This document shows, piece by piece, positions 1 through 8,714 of a stretch of DNA of 64,000 nucleotides; within the stretch, counting starts at the first letter, position 1, and each line of letters begins with the position of its first letter. The position numbers were made by a program, and so were the translations under genes. Below the pieces are notes generated by a model that saw only the letters and a program-made list of their open reading frames with translations, did not search any database and had not been told where the DNA came from. The stretch spans positions 1 to 64,000 of the forward strand of contig NZ_STGK01000021.1 in assembly GCF_004919105.1 (NCBI RefSeq), given 5' to 3'. The stretch comes from Nocardioides sp. GY 10113 (GTDB taxonomy: Bacteria > Actinomycetota > Actinomycetes > Propionibacteriales > Nocardioidaceae).

Positions 1-1
1 C

Positions 2-352
2 CAGGCGGTCACCGGTGGTCGGCGCGAGCGGATCCAGCTCACCGGCGACGTCCCCAGCCCGATCGACCCGCCCTCGGGCTGCCGGTTCCGGACCCGGTGC
101 CCGATCGCCCAGGAGATCTGCGCCAAGCACGAGCCGCCTCTGCTGCAGATCGGCAAGCGCCACAAGGTCGCGTGCCACTTCCCGGCGCGGCTCGGCGAGG
201 CACCGCAGCAGCCGGTGACCGCGCGGCTGCTGGGCGTCGACGCCCACGGCCAGCCGGACCCGGGTGCTACCCCGAGCTCGGACCTGGTCGACGGGCCCGG
301 CTACGCCGACACCTGGTTCGACCTGGACGCGAAGACGATCGGCCGAGGCTGA
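2..352 (+). CDS. Oligopeptide/dipeptide ABC transporter ATP-binding protein, C-terminal part
   Basis: Only the last 116 residues are in the window; the gene begins upstream. The visible part holds the C-terminal extension of OppF/DppF-type ATPases, with the cysteine-bearing segment CRFRTRCPIAQEIC at about residues 31-44 of the fragment and the later VACHFP motif. In this family that tail follows the nucleotide-binding domain and is annotated as the oligopeptide/dipeptide transporter C-terminal region. It would energise peptide or related solute uptake at the membrane. The final 30 residues are acidic and look lineage specific. The stop lies 16 bases before the GTG of rarA. The substrate cannot be told from this fragment. 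Confidence 0.82.
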   Translation, partial: QAVTGGRRERIQLTGDVPSPIDPPSGCRFRTRCPIAQEICAKHEPPLLQIGKRHKVACHFPARLGEAPQQPVTARLLGVDAHGQPDPGATPSSDLVDGPGYADTWFDLDAKTIGRG

Positions 353-368
353 CGGGTTGGTTGACTGA

Positions 369-1763
369 GTGGCCGAGGCTGACGCGAGCGACGGCCTCTT
401 CGGCGAGGAGATCGCCGGAGGCCGTCGCGCCGGCACGGGCGGTTCGCTGAGCGACGCCACCCACGCATCCGCACCGCTGGCGGTGCGGATGCGTCCGCGT
501 TCCCTGGACGAGCTGGTCGGGCAGCCGCAGCTGCGCGCCCCGGGCTCGCCGCTACGGCAGCTGGTCGACGGGGACCGCTCCTTGTCGCTGCTGCTCTGGG
601 GGCCGCCCGGCACCGGCAAGACGACCATCGCCTCCATCGTCAGCCGGCAGACCGGCCGTCGCTTCGTGGAGATCTCCGCGGTGCAGGCCGGCGTCAAGGA
701 GGTCCGGGCCGCCATCGACTCGGCCCGCGCCACGCTGGTCGCGACGGGCGAGGAGACGGTCCTCTTCGTCGACGAGGTGCACCGCTTCTCGAAGGCCCAG
801 CAGGACGCGCTGCTGCCGGGCGTGGAGAACCGCTGGGTGACCCTGGTCGCCGCGACCACCGAGAACCCGTCCTTCAGCGTCATCTCGCCGCTGCTCTCGC
901 GCAGCCTGCTGCTGCGCCTGGAGTCGCTGGACGACGACGGGATCCGGGCGGTGCTGGCGAACGCGGTCAGCGACCCGCGCGGCCTGGCGGACGCCTACCG
1001 CCTCGACGACGAGGCCCGCGACCACCTGGTCCGACTCGCCGGCGGCGACGCGCGCCGCTCGCTGACCTATCTCGAGGCGGCCGCCGGCGCCGCCTCGTTG
1101 GCCGGCGACACGGACGGGGACGGCCGGGTGGTGATCGACCTGTCCACCGCGGAGGCCGCCGCCGACCAGGCCGCGGTCCGCTACGACCGCGACGGCGACC
1201 AGCACTACGACGTGATCAGCGCGTTCATCAAGTCGATCCGCGGCTCGGACGCCGACGCCGCCCTGCACTATCTGGCGCGGATGCTCGAGGCGGGGGAGGA
1301 CCCCCGGTTCATCGCGCGCCGGCTGATCATCTCGGCCAGCGAGGACATCGGACTGGCCGACCCGACGGCGTTGCAGACCGCCGTCGCCGCCGCCCAGGCG
1401 GTCCAGCTCATCGGACTGCCCGAGGGGCGGATCACCCTGGCCCAGGCCGTGGTCGCGCTCGCGGTGGCGCCCAAGTCGAACGCGGTGTACCTGGCGGTCG
1501 ACGAGGCGCTGCGCGACGTGCGGGCCGGGAAGATCGGCGCCGTGCCGCCGCACCTGCGCGACGCCCACTACGCCGGCGCCAAGAAGATCGGCCACGGTGA
1601 GGGGTACCGGTACAGCCACGACGCGCCGTACGGGATCGCCACCCAGCAGTACGCGCCCGACGCGGTCGCCGACGCCCGCTACTACCGTCCGACCGAGCTC
1701 GGTGCGGAGGCGCAGATCAAGCAGCGGTGGGAGCGGATCCGCTCCATCATTCGCGGCCGATAG
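369..1763 (+). CDS. rarA: Replication-associated recombination protein A (RarA/MgsA AAA+ ATPase)
   Basis: 464 residues, a normal family length. The AAA+ core shows Walker A GPPGTGKTT at about residue 78 and Walker B LFVDEVH at about 132, then the TTENPSF sensor region and a C-terminal tetramerisation domain ending in KQRWERIRSIIRG. RarA acts at stalled replication forks and interacts with SSB in other bacteria. The start is GTG, giving MAEADASDGLF; the AAA+ domain begins about 40 residues later, and the first 30 residues are a variable linker. The gene sits upstream of alaS, as in other actinobacteria. Confidence 0.95.
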   Translation: MAEADASDGLFGEEIAGGRRAGTGGSLSDATHASAPLAVRMRPRSLDELVGQPQLRAPGSPLRQLVDGDRSLSLLLWGPPGTGKTTIASIVSRQTGRRFVEISAVQAGVKEVRAAIDSARATLVATGEETVLFVDEVHRFSKAQQDALLPGVENRWVTLVAATTENPSFSVISPLLSRSLLLRLESLDDDGIRAVLANAVSDPRGLADAYRLDDEARDHLVRLAGGDARRSLTYLEAAAGAASLAGDTDGDGRVVIDLSTAEAAADQAAVRYDRDGDQHYDVISAFIKSIRGSDADAALHYLARMLEAGEDPRFIARRLIISASEDIGLADPTALQTAVAAAQAVQLIGLPEGRITLAQAVVALAVAPKSNAVYLAVDEALRDVRAGKIGAVPPHLRDAHYAGAKKIGHGEGYRYSHDAPYGIATQQYAPDAVADARYYRPTELGAEAQIKQRWERIRSIIRGR

Positions 1764-1774
1764 TCTTGTCCCCC

Positions 1775-2326
1775 GTGACCCCCGACCTCTCGCTGCCGTA
1801 CTGGCTGGCCGCCCTGGCGCTGCTCGCCCTCGTCGGCCTGGCCCTCGCCGTGAGCGTGTTGGCGCGTGGGATCGGGCGGGAGCGGAGGAGGACCACCGAG
1901 CTGCTCGCGCAGGCGGCAGCCGACGCCGAGGAGCTGCGGCGCCAGCTGGTCCGGATCGAGGAACAGCTGGGGGCCCAGACGGCGCGGGCCGAGCGGGCGA
2001 CCCGGGCCGCAGCCGATGGCGGCCAGGTGCCGGCCGTCGCGGACGACCGGGAGTACCTGATCACCGCGCTCGGCCAGGAGCACCGCGAGCCGGCGCCGGT
2101 GGTGCCCGCTCCGGTCTTCGCCGACATCGTGCTGCGCGAGTCGGTGATCAAGACCGCCGCGCTGGCCGCCGGCCTGCGACGGGCGCTCTCGCCGGAGGTC
2201 CGCAACCGGATCCGCTTCGAGATGAGGCGCGAGGTCAAGCGGGCCCGGAAGCAGCGACGCACCGACCTGCGGCAGGCCCGCCGCGAGTACGAGGCCCGGC
2301 AGCGGGCGGGGATGGAGCCGACATGA
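1775..2326 (+). CDS. Membrane-anchored coiled-coil protein, DUF948-like
   Basis: 183 residues from GTG 1775. Residues about 8-30 form one hydrophobic segment (LPYWLAALALLALVGLALA). A basic and heptad-rich stretch about 32-65 (RERRRTTELLAQAAADAEEL) looks like coiled coil. The C-terminus is very basic (RREVKRARKQRRTDLRQARRE). The start is chosen because TAGTCT at 1761-1766 lies 8 bases upstream, the leaderless arrangement common here. Its position between rarA and alaS, followed by a small DUF6167-type protein, is conserved in actinobacteria. The function is unknown; the anchor plus coiled coil suggests a scaffold or envelope protein, which is inference. Confidence 0.75.
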   Translation: MTPDLSLPYWLAALALLALVGLALAVSVLARGIGRERRRTTELLAQAAADAEELRRQLVRIEEQLGAQTARAERATRAAADGGQVPAVADDREYLITALGQEHREPAPVVPAPVFADIVLRESVIKTAALAAGLRRALSPEVRNRIRFEMRREVKRARKQRRTDLRQARREYEARQRAGMEPT

Positions 2327-2631
2327 TGGGCCGTGGGATCTGGTTCGGCGCCGGTGTGGCCGCCGGCGTCTACGGCGTGGTCCGTGTCCGCCGCGTCCTC
2401 GAGGCGTTCACGGTCGACGGGATGCGCGACCGTGTCGGCGCCGCCTTCGTGGGGGCCCGGATGTTCCGCGAGGAGCTGGAGCAGGGCCGCGTGCACGCCG
2501 AGGCGGACCTGCGCGAGCGCTACCGGCTCGCGAGCGCCGGGGCCGACGGGCCGGGCGAGCTGACCGCGGCACCGCACCCCACCCCAGCACTGGCACGACC
2601 CAACGAAGCACCTGAGAGAGGCAACGACTGA
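2323..2631 (+). CDS. Small conserved protein, DUF6167-like
   Basis: 102 residues. Two ATG codons, at 2323 and 2326, overlap the TGA of the previous gene, so translation is coupled. The N-terminus GRGIWFGAGVAAGVYGVVRV is a short glycine-rich hydrophobic segment, followed by an amphipathic helix region (RDRVGAAFVGARMFREELE) and a disordered Pro-rich tail. The stop overlaps the alaS ATG by one base (TGATG). It resembles small proteins found just before alaS in many actinobacteria. The function is unknown. Confidence 0.78.
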   Translation: MMGRGIWFGAGVAAGVYGVVRVRRVLEAFTVDGMRDRVGAAFVGARMFREELEQGRVHAEADLRERYRLASAGADGPGELTAAPHPTPALARPNEAPERGND

Positions 2632-5309
2632 TGACGGGCTACCTGAGCACCGCCGAGATCCGCCGGCGGTTCCTCGCCCACTTCGAGGAGCGGGGGCACA
2701 CGGTCGTTCCCTCCGCCTCCCTGCTGCTCGACGACCCCAACCTGTTGTTCGTCAACGCCGGCATGGTGCCCTTCAAGCCCTACTTCCTGGGTCAGGAGAC
2801 GCCGCCGTACGCGCGCGCCACCAGCGTTCAGAAGTGCATCCGCACGCCGGACATCGAGGAGGTCGGCAAGACCACCCGGCACGGCACCTTCTTCGAGATG
2901 TGCGGCAACTTCTCCTTCGGCGACTACTTCAAGGAGGGCGCCGTCGAGTTCGCCTGGGAGCTGGTCACGCGCTCCCAGGACCAGGGCGGCTTCGGCTTCG
3001 ACGAGTCGGTCCTCTACCCGAGCGTCCTGGACGGCGACGACGAGGCGGTGGCGATCTGGAAGAAGGTCACCGGCCTGCCCGACGACCGGATCGTCCGGCT
3101 GCCGGCCAAGGAGAACTACTGGTCGATGGGCATCCCCGGACCGGGCGGCCCGTGCTCGGAGATCCTGATCGACCGCGGCCCCGAGTTCGGCGCCGACCGT
3201 GACTGGGACGCGGGCGACCGCTACCTCGAGTTCTGGAACCTCGTCTTCATGCAGGACGAGCTCTCCGCGGTCCGATCGAAGTCGGACTTCGACATCGCCG
3301 GCCAGCTCCCCAAGAAGAACATCGACACCGGCATGGGCCTCGAGCGCGTCGCCTACCTGCTCCAGGGCAAGGCGAACATGTACGAGACCGACGTGATGTA
3401 CCCGGTCATCGAGAAGGCCGAGGAGCTGTCGGGCAAGAAGTACGGCGCCGCCTACCCCGACGACGTCCGGTTCCGCGTCGTGGCCGACCACGTGCGCTCG
3501 TCGATGATGCTGATCAGCGACGGCGTCACGCCCGGCAACGAGGGCCGCGGCTACGTGCTGCGCCGCCTGCTGCGCCGCGCGATCCGCAACATGCGCCTGC
3601 TCGGGTACGGCGACCGCGCGCTGCCCGAGCTGATGCCGGTCTCGCGCGACAGGATGGGCGAGACCTACACCGACCTGCACACCGACTGGGACCGGATCGC
3701 GCGGGTCGCGTTCGCCGAGGAGGACGCGTTCCGCAAGACGCTCGCCTCGGGCACGCAGATCTTCGACCTCGCCGCGGGCGAGGTGAAGAAGGCCGGCGCC
3801 GCCACCATCCCCGGTGAGAAGGCGTTCGCGCTGCACGACACCTACGGCTTCCCGATCGACCTGACGCTGGAGATGGCCTCGGAGGCGGGGCTCGACGTCG
3901 ACGAGGCCGGCTTCCGGCAGCTGATGACCGAGCAGCGCGAGCGGGCCAAGGCCGACGCCCGCGCCAAGAAGGGGCAGCACGCCGACACGGGCGTCTACCG
4001 CGGGATCCTGGACGCCAACGGCCCCACCCAGTGGCTGGCCTACGAGACGCTGGAGACCGAGTCCACGCCGCTCGCGCTGCTCAAGGAGGGTGTTGCGGTG
4101 CCGGTGCTCGCCGGCGGCGAGATCGGCGAGCTGGTGCTGGACCGCACCCCCTTCTACGCCGAGTCCGGCGGCCAGGCCGCCGACGCCGGCGTCATCGAGT
4201 TCGCCGGCGGCACGCTCGAGGTGCTCGACGTCCAGCGCCCGGTCCGCGGGCTCGTGGTCCACCAGGTCCGGGTCGTCGACGGCGAGCTGCCCGCGGATGC
4301 GTCGCTGCTGCACGCCCGGGTCGACCCGCAGTGGCGCCTCGGCGCCCGCCAGGCGCACTCCGGCACCCACGTGGTGCACGCGGCCCTGCGCGAGGTGCTC
4401 GGCCCCACCGCGCTCCAGGCGGGTTCCTACAACCGCCCCGGCTACCTGCGTCTCGACTTCGGCTGGACGCAGGCGCTCCCCGAGGGCCAGGTCAAGGAGA
4501 TCGAGGAGGTCGCCAACAACGCCCTGCGGGCCGACCTCGCCGTCTCCTGGGACTACATGACCCTGCCCGAGGCCAAGGAGTGGGGCGCGATCGCACTCTT
4601 CGGCGAGACGTACGACGAGTCGAAGGTCCGCGTCGTCGAGATCGGCGGCCCCTGGTCGCGCGAGCTCTGCGGCGGCACCCACGTCGAGCACTCCAGCCAG
4701 ATCGGCACCATCGTGGTGACCGGCGAGGCCAGCGTCGGCTCCGGCAACCGCCGGATCGAGGCGCTCACCGGCGTGGAGGGCTTCGCCTACCTGGCCCGCG
4801 AGCGGGACGTGGTGAACCAGCTCAACACGCTGCTCAAGGTCCAGTCCGGTGACCTCGTCGGCCGCGTGGGCGACCTGCTCGACCGGCTCAAGCAGACCGA
4901 GAAGGAGCTGGAGAGGATCCGGCTGGCGCAACTGCTCTCCGGCGGCGCCGGGCTGGCCGCGGGTGCGGTCGACGTCAACGGCGTGCAGGTCGTGGCCCAG
5001 CGCCTCGACGGCGCCGCCGGCGGCGACGTGCGCACGCTCGCGACCGACGTCCGGGGCCGGCTCCCCGGGGACGCACCCGCCGTGGTGGTCCTGATCGGCG
5101 TCGCCGACGGCAAGGCCGCCGTGGTGGCGGCCCTGAACGAGGCGGCCCAGGCCCGCGGCCTGGCCGCCGGCGAGCTGGTCCGTGCGGTGGCGCCGTTCAT
5201 CGACGGTCGCGGCGGCGGCAAGGCCGACATGGCCCAGGGCGGTGGCTCCGACGTCTCCCGGATCGACGAGGCCCTGGCCGCGGTGACGGCCGCCGTCGCG
5301 GGCGTCTGA
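2631..5309 (+). CDS. alaS: Alanyl-tRNA synthetase
   Basis: 892 residues, a full-length class II enzyme that charges tRNA-Ala with alanine. Order: catalytic core from residue 4 (STAEIRRRFLAHFEERGHT) with the motif region RHGTFFEMCGNFSFGDYFK; tRNA-recognition domain; editing domain with the zinc ligands HSGTHVVH near residue 576 and CGGTH near 680; C-terminal oligomerisation domain with a GGGKADMAQGGG loop near 860. The editing residues are intact, so it should clear Ser and Gly mischarging. The ATG start shares one base with the upstream stop. Confidence 0.98.
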   Translation: MTGYLSTAEIRRRFLAHFEERGHTVVPSASLLLDDPNLLFVNAGMVPFKPYFLGQETPPYARATSVQKCIRTPDIEEVGKTTRHGTFFEMCGNFSFGDYFKEGAVEFAWELVTRSQDQGGFGFDESVLYPSVLDGDDEAVAIWKKVTGLPDDRIVRLPAKENYWSMGIPGPGGPCSEILIDRGPEFGADRDWDAGDRYLEFWNLVFMQDELSAVRSKSDFDIAGQLPKKNIDTGMGLERVAYLLQGKANMYETDVMYPVIEKAEELSGKKYGAAYPDDVRFRVVADHVRSSMMLISDGVTPGNEGRGYVLRRLLRRAIRNMRLLGYGDRALPELMPVSRDRMGETYTDLHTDWDRIARVAFAEEDAFRKTLASGTQIFDLAAGEVKKAGAATIPGEKAFALHDTYGFPIDLTLEMASEAGLDVDEAGFRQLMTEQRERAKADARAKKGQHADTGVYRGILDANGPTQWLAYETLETESTPLALLKEGVAVPVLAGGEIGELVLDRTPFYAESGGQAADAGVIEFAGGTLEVLDVQRPVRGLVVHQVRVVDGELPADASLLHARVDPQWRLGARQAHSGTHVVHAALREVLGPTALQAGSYNRPGYLRLDFGWTQALPEGQVKEIEEVANNALRADLAVSWDYMTLPEAKEWGAIALFGETYDESKVRVVEIGGPWSRELCGGTHVEHSSQIGTIVVTGEASVGSGNRRIEALTGVEGFAYLARERDVVNQLNTLLKVQSGDLVGRVGDLLDRLKQTEKELERIRLAQLLSGGAGLAAGAVDVNGVQVVAQRLDGAAGGDVRTLATDVRGRLPGDAPAVVVLIGVADGKAAVVAALNEAAQARGLAAGELVRAVAPFIDGRGGGKADMAQGGGSDVSRIDEALAAVTAAVAGV

Positions 5310-5327
5310 GCACGGGATCGAGCGCAG

Positions 5328-5855
5328 GTGAGGTACGGCGTACGCCTCGGCGTCGATCCGGGCGACGCCCGGATCGGCGTGGCCCGCTGCGACCCCTCCG
5401 GGATGATCGCGACCCCGGTCGAGACGGTGCGCCGCGGGAAGGGCGACCTGCGCCGGATCGCCCAGCTGGTGGCGAGCGAGGAGGCCGTGGAGGTCGTCGT
5501 CGGGCTTCCCCGGTCGCTCTCCGGTGCCGAGGGGCCCGCAGCCGTCAAGGTCCGCGAGCTGGCGGCTCGGCTCGCGGCGCGCATCGCGCCGGTGGCGGTC
5601 CGCTTGGTCGACGAGCGGCTCACCACGGTCACCGCCGAGGCTATGCTGCGCGACCAGCGCAAGGGACAGAAGCGGCGCGCGATCATCGACCAGGCGGCCG
5701 CGGTCGTGATCCTGCAGCACGCGCTGGACACCGAGCGCGCGACCGGGAACCCTCCGGGGGAGCTGGTCGCAACGCCGGGACACTCGGACCCGGACGGCGA
5801 GCGAGACGACAGCCCTGCCGGGAGGACCGGCGACTCCGAGGAGACCCATGAGTGA
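5328..5855 (+). CDS. ruvX: YqgF/RuvX family putative Holliday junction resolvase (pre-16S rRNA nuclease)
   Basis: 175 residues from GTG 5328. The RNase H-like fold signature is clear: GVDPGDARIGVA at residues 8-19 carries the first catalytic Asp, VVGLPRSLSG is in the middle, and VRLVDERLTTVTAE follows with the second acidic site. In E. coli YqgF processes the 5' end of 16S rRNA; a resolvase role is also proposed. The C-terminal 35 residues are a disordered, acidic extension beyond the usual 140-residue domain. The last 8 bases overlap the mltG start. alaS-ruvX-mltG-aroE is a standard actinobacterial order. Confidence 0.93.
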   Translation: MRYGVRLGVDPGDARIGVARCDPSGMIATPVETVRRGKGDLRRIAQLVASEEAVEVVVGLPRSLSGAEGPAAVKVRELAARLAARIAPVAVRLVDERLTTVTAEAMLRDQRKGQKRRAIIDQAAAVVILQHALDTERATGNPPGELVATPGHSDPDGERDDSPAGRTGDSEETHE

Positions 5856-7089
5856 CGCAGACGGCGCCCCGGCGCCGGCCCTCCCGCCCGCCTCCCCGCC
5901 CGCCTCCCCGTCGACCTTCCCGTCGGGGGCGGCGCCGGCGGCGGTGCCGACGGCCCCTGGCGGACGCCGGGCCGAGCGCGGCGGGCGGCGGGCTGTCCGG
6001 TCCCCGCGCCGCGGCGGCTTCGCCGGGCGCGGCCGCTCCGGCTGCGTGCCGATCCTCGTGGTGACCGCGGTGTTCGCGCTGCTGGCGGCGATCTTCCTGC
6101 CGCGCGCCTTCGACTCGGTCCGGTCGATGTTCGCCGGCCCGGAGGACTACCCCGGTCCGGGCAGCGGCAAGGTCACCGTGGTGATCGACCCCGGCCAGAC
6201 CCTCCGCTCGATGGGCTCCGAGCTCGCGGACCTCGACGTGGTGGCCTCCGGCGACGCGTTCGTCGACGCCGCCGCGGAGAACTCCAAGGCGCAGGGCATC
6301 CAGGCCGGCACCTACGTGATGAGGAAGCAGATGGCGGCCGCGGACGCCGTCGCCTACCTGGTGGACCCCGGCAACATGCGGGCCACCAAGACCGTCACGA
6401 TCCCCGAGGGCTCCCGCCTCAGCCAGATCGTCGACGCGATCGTCGCCAAGTCCGACTTCAAGAAGTCCCAGCTCACCGCGCTGCTGAAGTCCCCGTCGAA
6501 GATCGGGCTGCCGGCCGAGGCGGAGGGCAACCCCGAGGGCTACCTCTTCCCGGCGACCTACGAGCTGCCCGACGACCTCACGCCGCGGGCGCTGCTCAGC
6601 GAGATGGTCGACCTGACCGCGTCGGTGGAGAAGGAGCTGGAGGTGCCCGCCGGTGCGCGTGCGCTCGGCCTGAGCGCGCACGAGCTGATGACGGTGGCCA
6701 GCATCCTCGAGCTCGAGGTCAACCGGGCTCAGGACTACCCCAAGGTGGCCCGGGTGATCTACAACCGCCTGGAGATGGGCATGCCGCTCCAGATGGACTC
6801 CACGGTGGCCTACGTCAGCAAGCGCGACGGCGACCCGTGGACGACCGCCGAGGAGCGGGCGAGTGACTCGCTCTACAACACCTACCAGCACCCGGGCCTG
6901 CCGCCGGGACCGATCGGCTCGCCCGGACGGCAGACGATCCGTGCCGCGCTGCGACCCGCCGACGGCGACTGGCTCTACTTCGTGGCGGACTTCGAGAACG
7001 GCGGCACGCTGTTCGCGACCAGCTACTCCGAGCACCAGGCCAACGTCGCGCGGGTCCAGGAGTACTGCCAGACCAGTGACGACTGCTGA
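5848..7089 (+). CDS. mltG: Endolytic murein transglycosylase MltG (YceG-like)
   Basis: 413 residues. A disordered Pro/Ala/Arg-rich cytoplasmic tail of about 65 residues precedes one transmembrane helix (about 66-86, ILVVTAVFALLAAIFL). A LysM-like subdomain and the YceG catalytic domain follow. The family glutamate lies in ASILELE near residue 287, followed by the typical YNRLEMGMPLQMDSTVAY and LPPGPIGSPG segments. MltG cuts nascent glycan strands to set their length and acts at the outer face of the membrane. The ATG overlaps the end of ruvX, and its own stop overlaps the aroE ATG (TGATG). Confidence 0.95.
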   Translation: MSDADGAPAPALPPASPPASPSTFPSGAAPAAVPTAPGGRRAERGGRRAVRSPRRGGFAGRGRSGCVPILVVTAVFALLAAIFLPRAFDSVRSMFAGPEDYPGPGSGKVTVVIDPGQTLRSMGSELADLDVVASGDAFVDAAAENSKAQGIQAGTYVMRKQMAAADAVAYLVDPGNMRATKTVTIPEGSRLSQIVDAIVAKSDFKKSQLTALLKSPSKIGLPAEAEGNPEGYLFPATYELPDDLTPRALLSEMVDLTASVEKELEVPAGARALGLSAHELMTVASILELEVNRAQDYPKVARVIYNRLEMGMPLQMDSTVAYVSKRDGDPWTTAEERASDSLYNTYQHPGLPPGPIGSPGRQTIRAALRPADGDWLYFVADFENGGTLFATSYSEHQANVARVQEYCQTSDDC

Positions 7090-7976
7090 TGCCGGCGCCT
7101 GACCCCGTGTCGGACCCCGGGGCGGAGCGCGGGGGCGGACCGGTCGTTCCGCGCTGCGCGGTGCTGGGGGACCCGGTCGCGCACTCGCTGTCGCCGACCC
7201 TGCACCGCGCCGGCTACGCCGCCCTCGGCCTCTCCGCGTCGTACGACGCGGTGCGGGTGCCCGCGGGCGGTCTGGCCGCGGTGCTCGCCGGCCTCGGACC
7301 CGACTGGCGTGGCCTGTCGGTCACCGCGCCGCTCAAGCGCGAGGCGCTCGAGCTGGCCGCGAGCAGCACCGACCGGGCGCGGCTGGCCGGCGGCGCCAAC
7401 ACGCTGCTCCGCATCGACGGGACCGACTGGGCAGCCGACAACACCGACCTGCCCGGCGCGGTGGCTGCGATCCGCGAGCGCTACGACGGCCCGGTGCACA
7501 CCGCGGTGATCCTCGGCGCGGGAGCGACCGCGGCCTCCACCGGCCTGGCGCTGGCCGAGCTCGGCGCTCGCCGGATCGTGGTGGCCGCCCGTGACGCCGG
7601 GCGTGCCACGCCGACGCTGGCCGCCATCGCGGCGCACCCGGGGCGCCCCGAGGTGACCCACGCCGACCTCGCCGGGTGCGACCGGGGCGCCGCCGAGGTG
7701 GTGGTCTCCACCATCCCGGCGGCGGCGCAGGAGCCGGCCCTGGTCGCGCGGTTCGCGGACGCGCCGGTGCTCTTCGAGGTGCTCTACGACCCGTGGCCGA
7801 CGCCGTTGGCCGCGGCGGCCGGCGGCGCGCTGGTCTCGGGCCTGGACCTGCTGCTGCACCAGGCCTACCTGCAGTTCGAGGCCTTCACCGGGCGGGCCGC
7901 GCCGCGCGCCGCGATGCGCGCCGCCGGCGAGAGCGCTCTCGCCGAACGGGCCGCGGGCCGCGCCGCGGCACAGTAG
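7089..7976 (+). CDS. aroE: Shikimate dehydrogenase
   Basis: 295 residues. It reduces 3-dehydroshikimate to shikimate with NADPH. The substrate-binding SLSPTLHRAGYAALG is near residue 36, the catalytic Lys is in SVTAPLKRE near 80, and the Rossmann loop is VILGAGATAAS near 140. The N-terminal 20 residues (PDPVSDPGAERGG) are an extra tail, so a later start is possible, but the ATG joined to the mltG stop is favoured. It is the first of five shikimate genes clustered here. Confidence 0.95.
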   Translation: MPAPDPVSDPGAERGGGPVVPRCAVLGDPVAHSLSPTLHRAGYAALGLSASYDAVRVPAGGLAAVLAGLGPDWRGLSVTAPLKREALELAASSTDRARLAGGANTLLRIDGTDWAADNTDLPGAVAAIRERYDGPVHTAVILGAGATAASTGLALAELGARRIVVAARDAGRATPTLAAIAAHPGRPEVTHADLAGCDRGAAEVVVSTIPAAAQEPALVARFADAPVLFEVLYDPWPTPLAAAAGGALVSGLDLLLHQAYLQFEAFTGRAAPRAAMRAAGESALAERAAGRAAAQ

Positions 7977-7986
7977 GTTGCCGGGC

Positions 7987-8694
7987 GTGGAGTGGCACCT
8001 GGGGGCCGCGGCCCTCTGCGCCGCCGCGGGGACGTTCGGTGGGACGCTGGTCCCGCGGATGATCGCCGCGCTGCCGGAGCCCGAGCCGGATCCGGACGAG
8101 GATCCCGGCGACTTCCCGGCCAAGGTGCCCTACGCCGAGCTCGCCTCGCGCCCACGGCTGGCGTGGGGTTGCGCGGCCGCGTGCACGCTCGCCGCGGGGC
8201 TCCTCGGCGGCGTCGTCGGGTGGAGCTGGGCCTTGACCTGGCTGCTGGTCCTGGTGCCGGTCTGCTGTGCCCTGGCCGTCGTCGACTACGTGACCTGGTA
8301 CCTCCCCTCGCGCCTGATCTGGCCCACCGCCGCGATCGTCGCGGTCCTGGTCGCGGTGGGCGCCGCCGCCGTCGGACGGCCCGAGGTGCTGGTCGCCGGG
8401 GCGGTGGGGTTCCTCGGCCTGGGCGGCTACTACGGCCTGCTGTGGCTGGCCAGCCCGCGGATCATGGCGTTCGGCGACGTTCGCCTCGGCGCGCTGCTCG
8501 GGCTGGGTCTCGGGCCGTTCGGCGTACCGACGGTGGTGGCGTCGGTGCTCGCGGCGGCGGTGCTCGGCGCGGTGGCGCTGCTGCCGCTGCGTCGCGCGGG
8601 CAACGCCATCAGGCGCCACATCCCGTTCGGTCCGTTCCTCGCGCTGGGCGCGCTCGCCGGCGTGCTCCTGGGACAGGTCCCGATCCCCGGCTGA
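7987..8694 (+). CDS. Type IV prepilin peptidase (A24 family), single-domain
   Basis: 235 residues from GTG 7987, chosen over a TTG nine bases upstream because TAGGTT at 7974-7979 sits 7 bases before it (leaderless pattern). There are about six to seven hydrophobic helices. The two aspartates of the aspartic peptidase are seen in VVDYVTWYLP and in the GDVRLGALLGLGLG motif (the GxGDV/FGDV box). The N-terminal methylase domain with zinc cysteines of E. coli-type enzymes is absent, as in actinobacterial TadV/CpaA-like forms. A lone prepilin peptidase between aroE and aroC is also found in mycobacteria. No pilin genes are in the window, so its substrate is elsewhere. Confidence 0.85.
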   Translation: MEWHLGAAALCAAAGTFGGTLVPRMIAALPEPEPDPDEDPGDFPAKVPYAELASRPRLAWGCAAACTLAAGLLGGVVGWSWALTWLLVLVPVCCALAVVDYVTWYLPSRLIWPTAAIVAVLVAVGAAAVGRPEVLVAGAVGFLGLGGYYGLLWLASPRIMAFGDVRLGALLGLGLGPFGVPTVVASVLAAAVLGAVALLPLRRAGNAIRRHIPFGPFLALGALAGVLLGQVPIPG

Positions 8695-8714
8695 CACCGT
8701 GGGAGACTCCTCCC